A stretch of DNA of 64,000 bases from assembly GCF_004053875.1 (NCBI RefSeq), contig NZ_SBIP01000001.1:124001-188000 (forward strand). Reading direction: 5' to 3'. Below, one piece after another: positions 9,837 through 19,778 of this stretch. Position 1 is the stretch's first letter. Each line of letters opens with the position of its first letter. Below the pieces are notes generated by a model. It was not told the origin of the DNA, searched no databases, and saw only the letters and a program-made list of their open reading frames with translations. Position numbers and translations under genes: made by a program. This DNA is from Neorhizobium lilium. Its GTDB lineage: Bacteria > Pseudomonadota > Alphaproteobacteria > Rhizobiales > Rhizobiaceae.

Positions 9837-10558
9837 ATTGATTTGAGGCTCGCGCGTTGCTCCAGCTTTTCCGCGTCTTCCTTCCGTTCGCTATAGCGGT
9901 CTGTCAGGTAGTTGGAGGCGTCTCGGGTCAGCAGTGTGAACTTCGCCAGCTCCTCGCAGACGTCGACGACGCGGTCGTAGTAGGCTGACGGCTTCATGCG
10001 GCCGTCCGCGTTGAACTCCTGAAACGCCTTGGCGACTGAGGACTGGTTGGGGATGGTGATCATTCGCATCCAGCGGCCGAGAATCCGCAACTGGCCAATC
10101 GCATTGAATGATTGCGACCCGCCCGACACCTGCATCACCGCCAGCGTCTTGCCCTGGGTCGGCCGTACCGAGCCCACCGCAAGCGGGATCCAGTCGATCT
10201 GCGCCTTCATGATGCCTGTCATCGCACCGTGGCGCTCCGGCGACACCCAGACTTGGCCTTCCGACCAGGCCGAGAGGTCGCGCAGTTCCTGCACCTTGGG
10301 ATGTGTCGCAGGTTCAGCATCGGGCAGCGGCAGGCCGGTGGGGTCGAAGATCTTCACCTCGCACCCGAAATGCTCCAGTAGCCGGCCGGCTTCGTGAGCA
10401 AGCAGCCGGCTGTAGGAGACGGCTCTCAGCGAGCCATAAAGGATCAGGATACGCGGCTTGTGCGTCGAGAATGGCGGACGCAGCGCGTCCAGGTCCGGTT
10501 GGTTCATATGTGCAAGTGATGCGGCAGGCAAATCAGACAATGCGCTTGCCCTCCGCAT
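9833..10558 (-). CDS. arsH: ArsH, NADPH-dependent FMN reductase / organoarsenical oxidase
   Basis: 241 residues. The flavodoxin-like core begins with [17 protein letters not shown] (about residues 34-50), containing the FMN phosphate-binding GSLR.xSYSR motif diagnostic of Ars[11 protein letters not shown] and a [14 protein letters not shown] segment follow, also typical of the family. ArsH oxidises trivalent methylarsenicals and reduces quinones. The start at 10558 overlaps arsC by 26 bp. I keep it because the [11 protein letters not shown] region fits the N-terminal extension common in ArsH. An ATG at 10507 is the alternative. Confidence 0.88.
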   Translation of the reverse strand: MRRASALSDLPAASLAHMNQPDLDALRPPFSTHKPRILILYGSLRAVSYSRLLAHEAGRLLEHFGCEVKIFDPTGLPLPDAEPATHPKVQELRDLSAWSEGQVWVSPERHGAMTGIMKAQIDWIPLAVGSVRPTQGKTLAVMQVSGGSQSFNAIGQLRILGRWMRMITIPNQSSVAKAFQEFNADGRMKPSAYYDRVVDVCEELAKFTLLTRDASNYLTDRYSERKEDAEKLEQRASLKSI

Positions 10559-10955
10559 CGAGAACCTGTTCGCCGTCTTCCTTGGCGAACGCCCCCTTAT
10601 GAGTCTCCGGCAGGATATCGAGCACGACTTCGGACGGTCGTGACAGCCGTGTACCCATAGGTGTGACCACGAACGGGCGGTTGATCAGGATCGGATCTTT
10701 GAGCATCGCGTCGAGCAGCTGATCGTCGGTGAGATCCAGGTTGTCGAGGCCCAGTTCCAAATAGGGCGTACCCTTCTCGCGGATCGCCTGGCGCACCGTC
10801 AGGCCCGCGTCCGAGATCATCCTGACCAGCTCTTCCCGGCTGGGCGGGTCCTTGAGGTACTCGATCACGATGGGCTCGATGCCGGCATTGCGGATCATTT
10901 CCAGCGTGTTGCGGGAGGTGCCGCAGTCGGGGTTATGGTAGATGGTGACGTCCAT
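10533..10955 (-). CDS. arsC: arsenate reductase, glutaredoxin-coupled type
   Basis: 140 residues from the ATG at 10955, which lies 2 bp after the arsR stop with AAGG upstream. The longer in-frame extension reads through arsR sequence and is not used. The catalytic Cys sits in [12 protein letters not shown] near residue 12, as in plasmid R773 ArsC. The basic residues that hold arsenate are in LINRPFV and GTRLSRP. It reduces arsenate to arsenite in the cytoplasm using glutathione and glutaredoxin. Confidence 0.93.
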   Translation of the reverse strand: MDVTIYHNPDCGTSRNTLEMIRNAGIEPIVIEYLKDPPSREELVRMISDAGLTVRQAIREKGTPYLELGLDNLDLTDDQLLDAMLKDPILINRPFVVTPMGTRLSRPSEVVLDILPETHKGAFAKEDGEQVLDAEGKRIV

Positions 10956-10957
10956 AA

Positions 10958-11311
10958 TCACGCCTTTTTCTCGACAGGTGACGGTGAGTGGCAAGCGACT
11001 GCTGCCGCCGGTGTGCAGATGTGGGGATTCCCGGCGCAGCAATCTTCCGTCAGGAAGCGGATCAATCCAGCCAAGGCATCGTAGTTGGCGGTGTAGATGA
11101 TTGAACGCGATTCGCGCTGCTGACCAATCAGGCCAGAACGGTCCAGCTCCTTAAGGTGGAAAGACATCGTGGAAGGGGAGACGCCAAGCTTTTCGGCAAT
11201 CGCTCCGGCAGCCATGCCCTCAGGGCCTGCCACTACAAGGGTGCGGACGATCTGCAGCCGGGTTTCCTGCGAAAGCGCTGCAAAGGAGGACAAAGCCTGA
11301 CGTTCATCCAT
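10958..11311 (-). CDS. arsR: ArsR-family arsenic-responsive repressor
   Basis: 117 residues with a winged helix (TRLQIVRTL, then the recognition helix around GVSPSTMSFHLKEL). The classical CVC site of the DNA-binding helix is absent. Instead there are C91, C92 and C99 after the core domain, resembling the C-terminal three-Cys As(III) site described for the Acidithiobacillus-type ArsR. First gene of the operon. Its start codon lies at the edge of a large palindrome, consistent with autorepression. Confidence 0.92.
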   Translation of the reverse strand: MDERQALSSFAALSQETRLQIVRTLVVAGPEGMAAGAIAEKLGVSPSTMSFHLKELDRSGLIGQQRESRSIIYTANYDALAGLIRFLTEDCCAGNPHICTPAAAVACHSPSPVEKKA

Positions 11312-11341
11312 ATTTCCATAATCCTTGAATTATAGAAATAT
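11310..11341. promoter_or_regulatory. palindromic operator over the arsR start
   Basis: A 32-bp inverted repeat has 13-bp half-sites (ATATTTCCATAAT and ATTATAGAAATAT) that match at 12 of 13 positions, with a 6-bp spacer. It is AT-rich in GC-rich surroundings and overlaps the arsR start codon by two bases. Position and symmetry fit an ArsR operator. Binding is inferred. Confidence 0.7.
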
Positions 11342-11353
11342 ATAATCGCAACT

Positions 11354-11373
11354 CGGTCTGTCTGGCAAGACCG
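11354..11373 (-). terminator. weak hairpin 16 bp after putA stop
   Basis: Arms of 6 bp (CGGTCT and AGACCG) surround an 8-base loop just downstream of putA and next to the arsR promoter. There is no U-tract. It could limit read-through from putA into the ars control region. Confidence 0.25.
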
Positions 11374-11388
11374 CTTATTCAGGGGAGA

Positions 11389-14300
11389 TCAGCCGATTGC
11401 CATCAGGCTGGCATTGCCGCCCGCCGCCGCCGTGTTGATCGAGGTCGAGACCTCCTCCAGCAGCCAGGCTAGGCAGTAGGCGCCAGGATCATCTCGCAGC
11501 GCGGCACTTGAAGCCGCCTGGGTCAGGACAAGCGGTCCCGGCAGCGAGGCAATCCGCTGCATGACGGATAGCAGCGTGTCACCCTCCCCTTCCAGAAGAG
11601 CACCTGAATAGGGTGCAGTTTCCGCCCAATCGTCGGTCCAGCTTATCTGATTCACGACGGTTGCCGGCAGGCCGGCAAATTTCTCACGCAACCCCGATGC
11701 ACTATCGATGACGGCGCTGTTGCCGGTAGACAGCACCGCTCCGAGCTGAGCGATCAGTCCCTCTTTCGTCTGCGGCACCAGCAGGATGCGCCCGCGCGGG
11801 TGGAGGGCGTAGAGGTTCTTCTCTCCGACCGGCCCCTGCAGTTCGAGATTGAGCCCGAGTGCCGAGCTGCTGCCGAATTCCCGCACACGCTCGGCCGCAT
11901 CCGGTTCGCCGCGCTCGCGCAGCCAGGTCGAGAAATCGACGGCAGCGGGATGCAGATAGACGGAACTGTGCTGCGGCGGCACCGGCGGCGTCTGCACCAG
12001 CCGCCCGATATAGAGCGGACCGCCTGCTTTCGGCCCCGTACCGGACAGACCACGACCACCGAACGGTTGCACCCCCACCACCGCACCGATAACATTGCGG
12101 TTGACATAGATATTGCCGGCCCGGACGCGGTTCGTCACATGCGCCACCGTCTCATCCAGGCGGGTGTGCAGTCCGAAAGTGAGGCCGTATCCGGTGGCGT
12201 TGATGTCGTCGATCAGCCGGTCCAGTCCCTCGCGCTTGTAGCGGATGACATGCAGGACCGGGCCGAAGACTTCCCGCTCCAGATCCTTCAGCGAGTTCAG
12301 CTCCACGATCGTCGGCGCCACGAAAGTGCCGGCAGATGCTTCGGCCGGAAGCGAAACCTGCTCGACCTTGCGCCCCAGCGCGCGCATCTTGCCGATATGG
12401 CTGTTGATGTTCTCCCGAGCTTCCGCCGTGATGACCGGGCCGATATCCACCGCGAGGCTATCCGTGCGACCGATCTGCAATTCCGCCAGCGCGCCCTTCA
12501 GCATGGAGAGCGTCCGCTCAGCGATATCCTCCTGCAGGCAGAGCACCCGCAAGGCGGAGCAACGCTGCCCCGCACTATCGAAGGCGGAGGCGATCACATC
12601 GCCCACCACCTGTTCGGCGAGTGCCGAGGAATCGACGATCATGGCGTTCTGGCCGCCGGTTTCCGCAATTAGCGGGATCGGCTTGCCGGAGACGGAGAGC
12701 CGCCCGGAAAGCTCCTTCTGGATCAGACGCGCCACGTCCGTGGAGCCGGTAAACATGACGCCCGCCGTTTCGGGAGCGGCAACCAAGGCGGCGCCCACAC
12801 GGCCGTCCCCAGGCAAGAACTGAAGCGCGCCCGCCGGCACACCAGCTTCATGGAGAATTGCCACGGCCTGGGCAGCGATCAGCGGCGTTTCCTCGGCAGG
12901 CTTGGCCAGAACGGGATTGCCTGCCACCAGCGCTGCCGCGATTTGGCCCGTGAAGATCGCCAGTGGGAAGTTCCACGGGCTGATGCAGACGACCGGGCCA
13001 AGCGGCTTGTGGCCCACACCCAGCGTGCGGCGCGCCTGCTCCGCGTAATAACGGAGAAAATCCACCGCCTCGCGCACTTCGGCGATCGCGTTCGAGAGCG
13101 ATTTCCCGGCTTCGCGCATGGCAAGGCCGAGCAGCATCTGCATGCGGTCTTCCATGAGGGCTGCCGCGCGTTCCAGGTAGGCAGCCCGCTCCGCAGATGG
13201 CGTCGCCGCCCATTGCGCCTGCGCCGCAATCGCAAGCCGTACCGCCCTGGCCGCATCCTCGACCGAGGTTTCGGTCACCTGCCCGACGATATCCCCATGG
13301 TCGGCGGGATTGAGCACTGGCCGTGTTTCACCATTGCCCGTTCCATCCGCCAGTAGCGGCTGCGCCGTACGCAGGATACCCGCCTCGATCCGCAGCGCCT
13401 GCGAGATCTCTGCCAGCAGCGTCTCGTTCGACAGGTCGAGACCGAGCGAATTCGTGCGGCCTTTACCATAGAGATCAGCCGGCAGGGCGATCTGCTCATG
13501 CTTGGCGCCGGGCACCGCCATCGACTTCACCACCGTGACCGGATCAGCGATGAGCTCATCGACCGAAACGTTGGGATCGGCAATGCGATGGACGAAGGAG
13601 GAGTTGGCGCCGTTTTCCAGAAGCCGTCGCACCAGATATGCGAGCAGCGTCTCGTGTGTGCCAACCGGCGCGTAGATGCGGCAGGGCCGGTCGAGCTTGC
13701 CGTGCCCGACCACCTCGTCATAAAGCGGCTCGCCCATGCCGTGCAGGCACTGGAACTCGTACTTGCCGACTTTGAACTCCGGTCCGGCAAGATGGTAGAT
13801 CGCCGACAACGTCTGGGCGTTGTGGGTGGCAAATTGCGGGAAAACCACATCGGTTGCCGCCAGCAGTTTGCGCGCGCAGGCGATGTAGGAGACGTCGGTG
13901 TGGACCTTGCGGGTGAAGACCGGAAAATCCGCCTGGCCGTCAAGCTGGGCGCGTTTGATCTCGGCATCCCAATAGGCACCCTTGACGAGGCGCACCATGA
14001 TACGCCGGTTGGAGCGGCGGGCGAGATCGATAATGTAGTCCAGCACGAAGGGGCAGCGCTTGCCATAGGCCTGCACCACGAAGCCGATGCCGTCCCAGCC
14101 GCCAAGATCCGGATCAATGCAGAGATCCTCCAGAAGGTCGAGCGAGAGTTCCAGCCGATCGGCTTCCTCGGCATCTATGTTGAGACCGATATCGTAGGAC
14201 TTGGCGATCGCGGCGAGCGCTTTTACGCGCGGCAGAAGCTCCCGCATCACCCGCTCGGCCTGTGAACGGCTGTAGCGCGGATGCAGCGCCGAAAGCTTGA

Positions 14301-15075
14301 TCGAAATGCCCGGCCCTTCGTAGATGCCACGGCCGGCAGAAGCCTTGCCGATCGCATGGATAGCGGTCTCGTAGTCGCGGAAATAGCGGTCGGCATCGGC
14401 CGCAGTCGTCGCTGCTTCGCCCAGCATGTCGTAGGAATAGCGGAAGCCACGGGCCTCCAGTTCGCGCGAGCGGCGCAACGCCTCATCGATCGTTTCGCCG
14501 GTGACGAACTGCTCGCCCATCATCCGCATTGCCATGTCCACACCGCGGCGGATGACCGGCTCGCCGCAGCGTGCAATAAGACGGGTCAAGGCCGCGGTCA
14601 GGCTGCGGTCATTGACAGTCGAGGTCAACTTACCCGTCACCACCAAGCCCCAGGTAGCCGCGTTGACGAACAAAGAGCGACCTTCGCCGACATGCGACTT
14701 CCAGTTGCCGTCGGCGATCTTGTCGCGGATCAGCGCATCGCGGGTAGCCGTATCGGGAATGCGCAGCAGAGCCTCCGCCAGGCACATCAGCGCGACGCCT
14801 TCCTGGCTCGACAGCGAATATTCCTGCACCAGGCCTTCGACGCCGGAACCCTTATGCTTGGCCCGCAGGGCCAGGATCAGCTTGCGCGCAGTTTCCCGCG
14901 CTCCTGCCGCCATGTCGGCGGGAAGCGTTGCACCGCCGAGCAGTTGAGTCAGACATTCCGGCTCCGGCTGCCGGTATGCAGCGGTGATCGCCTGGCGCAG
15001 AGGCGACTGATCGCGGATGGGTGGAGCGAAGTCTGCGAAGACGGAAGACGGGCCGGGCTGAGAGAGAGTGTCCAT
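11389..15075 (-). CDS. putA: bifunctional proline dehydrogenase / glutamate-semialdehyde dehydrogenase
   Basis: 1228 residues from the ATG at 15075, preceded by GGTGGA. An upstream start at 15165 adds 30 residues that run through the promoter region. The order is an N-terminal helical arm, the PRODH barrel ([16 protein letters not shown] near 385), the ALDH domain with NAD-binding and catalytic Cys ([10 protein letters not shown] near 860) and a C-terminal ALDH-superfamily-like domain. No ribbon-helix-helix DNA-binding domain is present at the N-terminus, unlike E. coli PutA, so it is an enzyme only. It converts proline to glutamate via P5C. The divergent Lrp-type gene is the expected regulator. 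Confidence 0.95.
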   Translation of the reverse strand: MDTLSQPGPSSVFADFAPPIRDQSPLRQAITAAYRQPEPECLTQLLGGATLPADMAAGARETARKLILALRAKHKGSGVEGLVQEYSLSSQEGVALMCLAEALLRIPDTATRDALIRDKIADGNWKSHVGEGRSLFVNAATWGLVVTGKLTSTVNDRSLTAALTRLIARCGEPVIRRGVDMAMRMMGEQFVTGETIDEALRRSRELEARGFRYSYDMLGEAATTAADADRYFRDYETAIHAIGKASAGRGIYEGPGISIKLSALHPRYSRSQAERVMRELLPRVKALAAIAKSYDIGLNIDAEEADRLELSLDLLEDLCIDPDLGGWDGIGFVVQAYGKRCPFVLDYIIDLARRSNRRIMVRLVKGAYWDAEIKRAQLDGQADFPVFTRKVHTDVSYIACARKLLAATDVVFPQFATHNAQTLSAIYHLAGPEFKVGKYEFQCLHGMGEPLYDEVVGHGKLDRPCRIYAPVGTHETLLAYLVRRLLENGANSSFVHRIADPNVSVDELIADPVTVVKSMAVPGAKHEQIALPADLYGKGRTNSLGLDLSNETLLAEISQALRIEAGILRTAQPLLADGTGNGETRPVLNPADHGDIVGQVTETSVEDAARAVRLAIAAQAQWAATPSAERAAYLERAAALMEDRMQMLLGLAMREAGKSLSNAIAEVREAVDFLRYYAEQARRTLGVGHKPLGPVVCISPWNFPLAIFTGQIAAALVAGNPVLAKPAEETPLIAAQAVAILHEAGVPAGALQFLPGDGRVGAALVAAPETAGVMFTGSTDVARLIQKELSGRLSVSGKPIPLIAETGGQNAMIVDSSALAEQVVGDVIASAFDSAGQRCSALRVLCLQEDIAERTLSMLKGALAELQIGRTDSLAVDIGPVITAEARENINSHIGKMRALGRKVEQVSLPAEASAGTFVAPTIVELNSLKDLEREVFGPVLHVIRYKREGLDRLIDDINATGYGLTFGLHTRLDETVAHVTNRVRAGNIYVNRNVIGAVVGVQPFGGRGLSGTGPKAGGPLYIGRLVQTPPVPPQHSSVYLHPAAVDFSTWLRERGEPDAAERVREFGSSSALGLNLELQGPVGEKNLYALHPRGRILLVPQTKEGLIAQLGAVLSTGNSAVIDSASGLREKFAGLPATVVNQISWTDDWAETAPYSGALLEGEGDTLLSVMQRIASLPGPLVLTQAASSAALRDDPGAYCLAWLLEEVSTSINTAAAGGNASLMAIG

Positions 15076-15191
15076 GAGATCCACCGATAGCTTAATATCG
15101 CGCCATAATATCCTTGCACGGCTAGGCATTCTCACTAAAAATATCCGCTGTGATTTATATTTCACTATTATAATGGCTTGGAGCGAGAGAA

Positions 15192-15665
15192 ATGGCAGAC
15201 ACTGGCTCAGCGGATGGTGAAATCGACCATATCGACAGAAAGATCCTCGATCTGCTCGTGGATAATGCCCGCATATCCGTGACCGAGATTTCCGCCAGGG
15301 TCGGGCTCTCCAAGACCCCCTGCGCGCTTCGGCTGCAACGCCTGATCAGCGATGGTTATATCGAAGGCTTCACGGCCATCCTCAGCACCAAGAAGCTCGG
15401 GCTGGATCACGTCGCTTTTGCCGAGGTGAAACTCTCCGATACCAAGGAAAAGGCGCTGAACGCCTTCAACACGGCGGTGCGCAAGATCAAGGAGGTCGAG
15501 GAGTGCCACATGATCGCCGGGCGCTTCGATTACCTCCTGAAGATCCGCACATCGGATATCCGCAAATACCGGGAAGTGCTGGGCGAGAAAATTTCGGCCT
15601 TGCCGAACGTGGCCAGCACATCCACCTCGGTTGCCATGGAAGCGATCAAGGAAAGCGGAAGATAG
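15192..15665 (+). CDS. putR: Lrp/AsnC-family regulator of proline catabolism
   Basis: 157 residues. An N-terminal winged helix (IDRKILDLLVDNARISVTEI, then GLSKTPCALRLQRL) is followed by an AsnC/RAM ligand domain with ECHMIAGRFDYLLKI. It is divergent from putA with only 116 bp between starts, the same arrangement as putR-putA described in Agrobacterium, where PutR activates putA in response to proline. The intergenic stretch is AT-rich (AAAAATATCC, ATTTCACTATTATAA) and probably contains the shared control sites. Confidence 0.9.
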   Translation: MADTGSADGEIDHIDRKILDLLVDNARISVTEISARVGLSKTPCALRLQRLISDGYIEGFTAILSTKKLGLDHVAFAEVKLSDTKEKALNAFNTAVRKIKEVEECHMIAGRFDYLLKIRTSDIRKYREVLGEKISALPNVASTSTSVAMEAIKESGR

Positions 15666-15674
15666 ATCGGCGCT

Positions 15675-16958
15675 TCAGCGCTCGAAGGCGTCGAGCATCC
15701 GATACCAGGCGATTGTTGCAGCGATGCCGACCTGGCGAAACTGGTGGAAAGGAATTGGCACGAGCGCGGTGACGGGAAAAGGCAGGACGTCGCGGTTGCC
15801 GCTGGCGATGTAGTCGGCGAGCCGTTGCCCCATCGCCGTCATCATGCCGACGCCGCGTCCCTGGCAACCGACGACAGTCATCAGACCCGGTTCGGGCTCG
15901 TGAATATGCGGCAGATGATCGGGCGTCATGGCGACGCGGCCGAACCAGCGTCGATCGATGGCTATCCCGTCCAGTTGCGGATAGAGCCGCGCCATCGCCC
16001 GCTGCAGATGTCGCCAGTCCTCTTTGCTCCTCGGCAAGGCCATCCGGCCGCGGCCACCGAGCACCAGCCGCCCGTCTGCTGTCTTGCGGTAATAGACGAG
16101 GATGCGGCGCGAATCCGAGACTGCCTGCTGCTGCGGCAGTATGGCCTCCTGAAGTGATGCGGGCAGCGGCGCGGTGGCGATCTGAAACGAATGCAGCGGC
16201 ACCAACGTTCGCGCCAGGCCGGGCAGCAACCCGTCCGAATAGGCATTGGTCGCCAGCACGGTGAAGCGCGCGTTCACGGCCTCGCCTCTGTCGGTTTCTA
16301 CCGACCAGATACCGTCTGCGCGCCGCGCGGATTTTGCGCGTACTTGCTCCGAGATTTCGACACCGGCGGCCTGCGCGATGCGCGCCAGTTCGGTGACGAA
16401 GCTCAAGGGATCGATGATCCCCGCCCGTCGGTCGAGCCAACCGCCGAGATAGCCGCGCGCACCGGTGAGCCCTGCGATACGATCCACCGAGAGGATTTCG
16501 ACATCGGCGCCGCGGCTCTGCCAGGCACGGTCGCGCACTTGGATCGCGGTCAGTGCGGCCTTCGTGTGGGCCGCCTGGATCCAGCCGTTGCGAACATGCG
16601 AAACGTCCAGACCTTCTTGGGCAATGAGATCGAAGACAGCATCCGCCGTCGAAGCGCCGAACGTGATCATCGCTTCGCCACGCCGCTCGCCGAATTTCTG
16701 CAGCAGCCAGTCCGGATCGTATTTCAAGCCGGGGATCACCTGCCCACCGTTCAGGCCGGATGCCCCCTCCCCGACCGTTCCGGCGTCAAGCACCCGCACA
16801 GACAATCCGCGCCTTGCCGCGTGCAGCGCCGTCGACAGGCCCATGAAGCCCGCACCGACCACCAGCACGTCCACGGATTTGCGCGGCACGGATATAACGT
16901 CCGCTTGCCATCGCGGGCTGCGCTTCCAGATCGGCTGGCGGAAAGCGGCGGACGGCAT
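15675..16958 (-). CDS. FAD-dependent amine/amino acid oxidoreductase (DAO family)
   Basis: 427 residues. The dinucleotide-binding motif VLVVGAGFMGLSTALHAARRG is at about residues 31-51, GASGLNGGQVIPGL (the flavin-contact loop of glycine/gamma-glutamylputrescine oxidase-like enzymes) at about 66-79, and a C-terminal GCQGRGVGMMTAMGQ FAD contact near 375. It is the last gene of the operon starting at 22420, 42 bp after the urocanase-like gene. Substrate is unknown. Possible roles are oxidation of an N-methylated or amino precursor, or of an imidazolone intermediate. Its end is only 9 bp from the convergent putR. Confidence 0.85.
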   Translation of the reverse strand: MPSAAFRQPIWKRSPRWQADVISVPRKSVDVLVVGAGFMGLSTALHAARRGLSVRVLDAGTVGEGASGLNGGQVIPGLKYDPDWLLQKFGERRGEAMITFGASTADAVFDLIAQEGLDVSHVRNGWIQAAHTKAALTAIQVRDRAWQSRGADVEILSVDRIAGLTGARGYLGGWLDRRAGIIDPLSFVTELARIAQAAGVEISEQVRAKSARRADGIWSVETDRGEAVNARFTVLATNAYSDGLLPGLARTLVPLHSFQIATAPLPASLQEAILPQQQAVSDSRRILVYYRKTADGRLVLGGRGRMALPRSKEDWRHLQRAMARLYPQLDGIAIDRRWFGRVAMTPDHLPHIHEPEPGLMTVVGCQGRGVGMMTAMGQRLADYIASGNRDVLPFPVTALVPIPFHQFRQVGIAATIAWYRMLDAFER

Positions 16959-17000
16959 GTGGCATTCTCCCTTGCTTTGCGATCAAGCACCGGTTCCCTC

Positions 17001-18668
17001 TTACGAAGCATCCAGCTTGATATGCGGCACGCCATGCTCTTCAGCTGCCTCGATAGCCTCGTCATAGCCCGCATCCGCATAACGGATGATACCGAGCGAG
17101 GTATCGTTGGTGATCGCGTGGGCAATCCTCTCGGCCGCCGCTGCCGTTCCGTCCGCGACGATGGTTACCCCGGCGCTGGTCATATATCCCGCATACCCGC
17201 CGCCGCCGGAATGGATGACAACGAGATCGGCCATTGACGAACACATGGTCATGGCATTGATCAGCGGCCAGTCGGCGATTGCATCGGAGCCGTCCTTCAT
17301 GTTCTCGGTCATGATATTGGGATGCGCCATGGCGCCGGCATCGAGATGGTCGCGGGAGAAGGCGACGGGGCCAGCTAGTTCGCCCTTTGCCACCAGTTCG
17401 TTGACGCCGAGCGCCAGTTGCGTCCGCTCGCCATGCCCGAGCCAGGCAATGCGTGCCGGCAGTCCCTCGAAAGGAATGTTTTCCCGGGCCAGCCTGATCC
17501 AGTTGGTAACGATATGGTTGTCCGGAAAAAGCTCCAGCACGAGATCGTCGATCCGGGCAATGTCGCTCTCTTCGCCGGATAGCGCCATCCAGCGGAATGG
17601 TCCGATGGCTCTCGCAAACAGCGGCCGCAGATAGGCTTCGGTGAAGATCGGAATATCGAAGGCATTGGCGACGCCGCCCTCCCTGGCCTGGGTGCGGATC
17701 AGGTTGCCGTTGTCGAAGACCTCGGCGCCCTTTTCCTGCAGCGTCAGCATGGCCCGGACATGATCGGCAATCGAGGCACGGCTGGCCGCCATCAACTGCC
17801 CCTGCCCTTCGGTACGCAGGCGGCGAACCTCCTCCAGGCTCATGCCCTTCGGCACATAACCATAGACCAGATCGTGCGCCGAGGTCTGGTCGGAGACGAT
17901 ATCAGGCACGGTGCCGCGCTTGACGATCTGCGGGTAGATATCGGCCGCATTGCCGACGAGGCCGATCGAGACGGCCCGTTTTTCGCTCACGGCCGCATCG
18001 ATCATCTGGAGAGCCGTATCGAGATCCGGCGCCACCGCGTCGAGGAAGCCGATCGCCTTGCGCTTGGCGACGCGCTCCGGATCGATATCCACCACCAGGA
18101 TCGCAGCACCAGCCATCCGGCCGGCAAGCGGCTGCGCGCCGCCCATTCCGCCAAGGCCCGCTGTCAATATGAAGCGACCTTCCAGCGATCCGCCGAAGCG
18201 CTTTTCGGCGATCCGCATGAAGATCTCGTAGGTGCCCTGAATGACGCCCTGGCTGCCGATATACTGCCAGGCGCCGGCCGTCAGACCACCCCAGCAGATC
18301 AGCCCCTTTTCCTGAAGCTCGTAGAAATATTCCGCCTTCGCCCATTGCCCGACGATATTGCAGTTCGCCATGATCACCAGCGGCGCCTTGTCATGGGTCT
18401 TGAGCAGCCCCACGGGCTTGCCCGACTGGATGATCAGCGTCTGGTCTTCGTCCATGCTCTTCAGCGTCCGGACGATCGCGTCATGCGCGGCCCAGTTGCG
18501 CGCCGCCTTGCCGAGTGCTGCGTAAACGATCAGGTTTTCCGGATCTTCGCCGACCGAGAGAACGTTTTCCAGAAGCCGCAACAGCGCTTCCTGCCGCCAG
18601 CCCTTAGCGCGCAACTCCAGGCCGCCAGGGATCGGGAAGTTCGGGTGACGTGGATTTGGCTTCGGCAT
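17001..18668 (-). CDS. urocanase-family protein, probable (S-methyl)thiourocanate hydratase
   Basis: 555 residues from the ATG at 18668, the normal urocanase length. The NAD-binding parts are clear: YIGSQGVIQGTYE (137-149) and TAGLGGMGGAQPLAG (169-183). The catalytic region departs from HutU as I recall it. GLPARIAW at 402-409 has Ala408 where HutU has the essential Cys (GLPARICW). DHLDAGAMAHPN at 440-451 differs from DHLDCG/SGSVASPN, and IHSGGGGYAGY at 485-495 differs from HHGGGVGMGY. The context (DUF917, hydantoinase, carbamoylase, no hutI or hutG) points to hydration of a thiourocanate-type substrate, not urocanate. The exact substrate is inference. Confidence 0.8.
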   Translation of the reverse strand: MPKPNPRHPNFPIPGGLELRAKGWRQEALLRLLENVLSVGEDPENLIVYAALGKAARNWAAHDAIVRTLKSMDEDQTLIIQSGKPVGLLKTHDKAPLVIMANCNIVGQWAKAEYFYELQEKGLICWGGLTAGAWQYIGSQGVIQGTYEIFMRIAEKRFGGSLEGRFILTAGLGGMGGAQPLAGRMAGAAILVVDIDPERVAKRKAIGFLDAVAPDLDTALQMIDAAVSEKRAVSIGLVGNAADIYPQIVKRGTVPDIVSDQTSAHDLVYGYVPKGMSLEEVRRLRTEGQGQLMAASRASIADHVRAMLTLQEKGAEVFDNGNLIRTQAREGGVANAFDIPIFTEAYLRPLFARAIGPFRWMALSGEESDIARIDDLVLELFPDNHIVTNWIRLARENIPFEGLPARIAWLGHGERTQLALGVNELVAKGELAGPVAFSRDHLDAGAMAHPNIMTENMKDGSDAIADWPLINAMTMCSSMADLVVIHSGGGGYAGYMTSAGVTIVADGTAAAAERIAHAITNDTSLGIIRYADAGYDEAIEAAEEHGVPHIKLDAS

Positions 18669-18678
18669 CTTTATCTCC

Positions 18679-19767
18679 TCAGGCCAGCGCGTAATCCGCA
18701 ATGCTGATGCCCAGCGCCTTTTCGCAGATCGGATAGACGGACGGGTCCTTGACGCTGGACGACAGCGGAATGAGCGTCTTCGGCACGTGCAGCAGGAAGA
18801 TGCGCATGCCGACCTCGATCTGACCGACGCTCATCGGTTCGCCATCCGGCGAGAGCGTTGAGATGATGTCCGGGAAAGTTGCGAGACGATTTCCCCCAGC
18901 ATCCTCCACCGCCATGTATTCGTTCATCAGATGAAGCGTGACAGCCTTGTCTCCATGCCCGAGTGTGATCGTGCCGATGTCGAAGGCTTCCTTGGTATAG
19001 ACGACTGATTTGGCGGTCACCTCGGCTTCCGTCAGAATGGTGCCCCCCGTCGTCCTGACGATGGCGTCGATCACCGCGTGGCCGCCCTTGGCGTCCGCCT
19101 GAATAATGGCTTCGCCCAGCGTCAGTGCGAGACTGATGCCGCCGAGCGCCGCATTGCCACGCACATAGGATGCCCGCAGCGGATTGCGGCAGGAGGCGAT
19201 GAAGCCGCCCGACATGTCGGCAGCCGTGCGCAGGATGGGCGAAATCTTGGCGGTCGCACCGCGCACCACCAGCTCGATGTAGCGGTTCTCCGAGCGGTTG
19301 CCGCCGACCGCCGTCTGGATCATCTGCTCGGGCGAGTTGGCCATGCCGATCGACCCCATGTCGCCGGTCGGATGCGCCCGCACGTCGCCCACCGCATCCA
19401 GCACCTTGGTGCCGAGAATGGCCGAAGGCAACCAGCCATTCAGCGTCGAGGATTTTCCGTTCTGGCCGATCATCAGGGCCGAGACCTGCTCGCCCAGCGC
19501 ATCTTCCAAAAGCTGGACCGCCTTGACGTAATCCACGCCCTGCATCTCCCAGGGCGTGGTCGAGGCAGGGGCGCCGATGGCGGCTGCCGTCGCCACCCAT
19601 TCCTCGTCTTCGAGCTCATCAATGGTGATGAGCTCGGGTCTGCCGATGCTGACCGCCGCATAGCCCAGCATCCGGCCATGATCGGCCCAGCCGCCGCCGC
19701 CGGCCGCGTAAACGGAGCCGCCGCGTACGGCTGCCTCCACATCCTTTTCGTTCAGAATGCGCCCCAT
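18679..19767 (-). CDS. DUF917-family protein, candidate (S-methyl)thiohydantoin desulfurase
   Basis: 362 residues, 10 bp upstream of the urocanase-like gene. Features typical of the family are the N-terminal AAVRGGSVYAAGGGGW (about 12-27), DELEDEEWV, GDMGSIGMANSPEQM in the middle, and a C-terminal half with beta-rich FDIGTITLGHGDKAVTLHLMNEY. To my knowledge this Pfam family (PF06032) was linked to thiohydantoin desulfuration in ergothioneine catabolism, where it replaces sulfur (or methanethiol) with oxygen to give hydantoin-5-propionate. The position between hydratase and hydantoinase genes agrees with that role. Confidence 0.8.
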   Translation of the reverse strand: MGRILNEKDVEAAVRGGSVYAAGGGGWADHGRMLGYAAVSIGRPELITIDELEDEEWVATAAAIGAPASTTPWEMQGVDYVKAVQLLEDALGEQVSALMIGQNGKSSTLNGWLPSAILGTKVLDAVGDVRAHPTGDMGSIGMANSPEQMIQTAVGGNRSENRYIELVVRGATAKISPILRTAADMSGGFIASCRNPLRASYVRGNAALGGISLALTLGEAIIQADAKGGHAVIDAIVRTTGGTILTEAEVTAKSVVYTKEAFDIGTITLGHGDKAVTLHLMNEYMAVEDAGGNRLATFPDIISTLSPDGEPMSVGQIEVGMRIFLLHVPKTLIPLSSSVKDPSVYPICEKALGISIADYALA

Positions 19768-19778
19768 CTGCCTGCTCC

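Noticed and set aside
11389..15075. PutA as a trifunctional enzyme with a DNA-binding domain
   Set aside because: The N-terminus shows no ribbon-helix-helix pattern, and a divergent Lrp-type regulator is present.
11800..15090. Several long rightward frames over putA
   Set aside because: They are antisense to a continuous PutA with all catalytic motifs. Their composition is shadow-like.
17001..18668. Plain urocanase (hutU) of histidine degradation
   Set aside because: No other hut gene is nearby, the neighbours are desulfurase- and hydantoin-type genes, and the active-site segment differs. I keep urocanate only as an alternative substrate.
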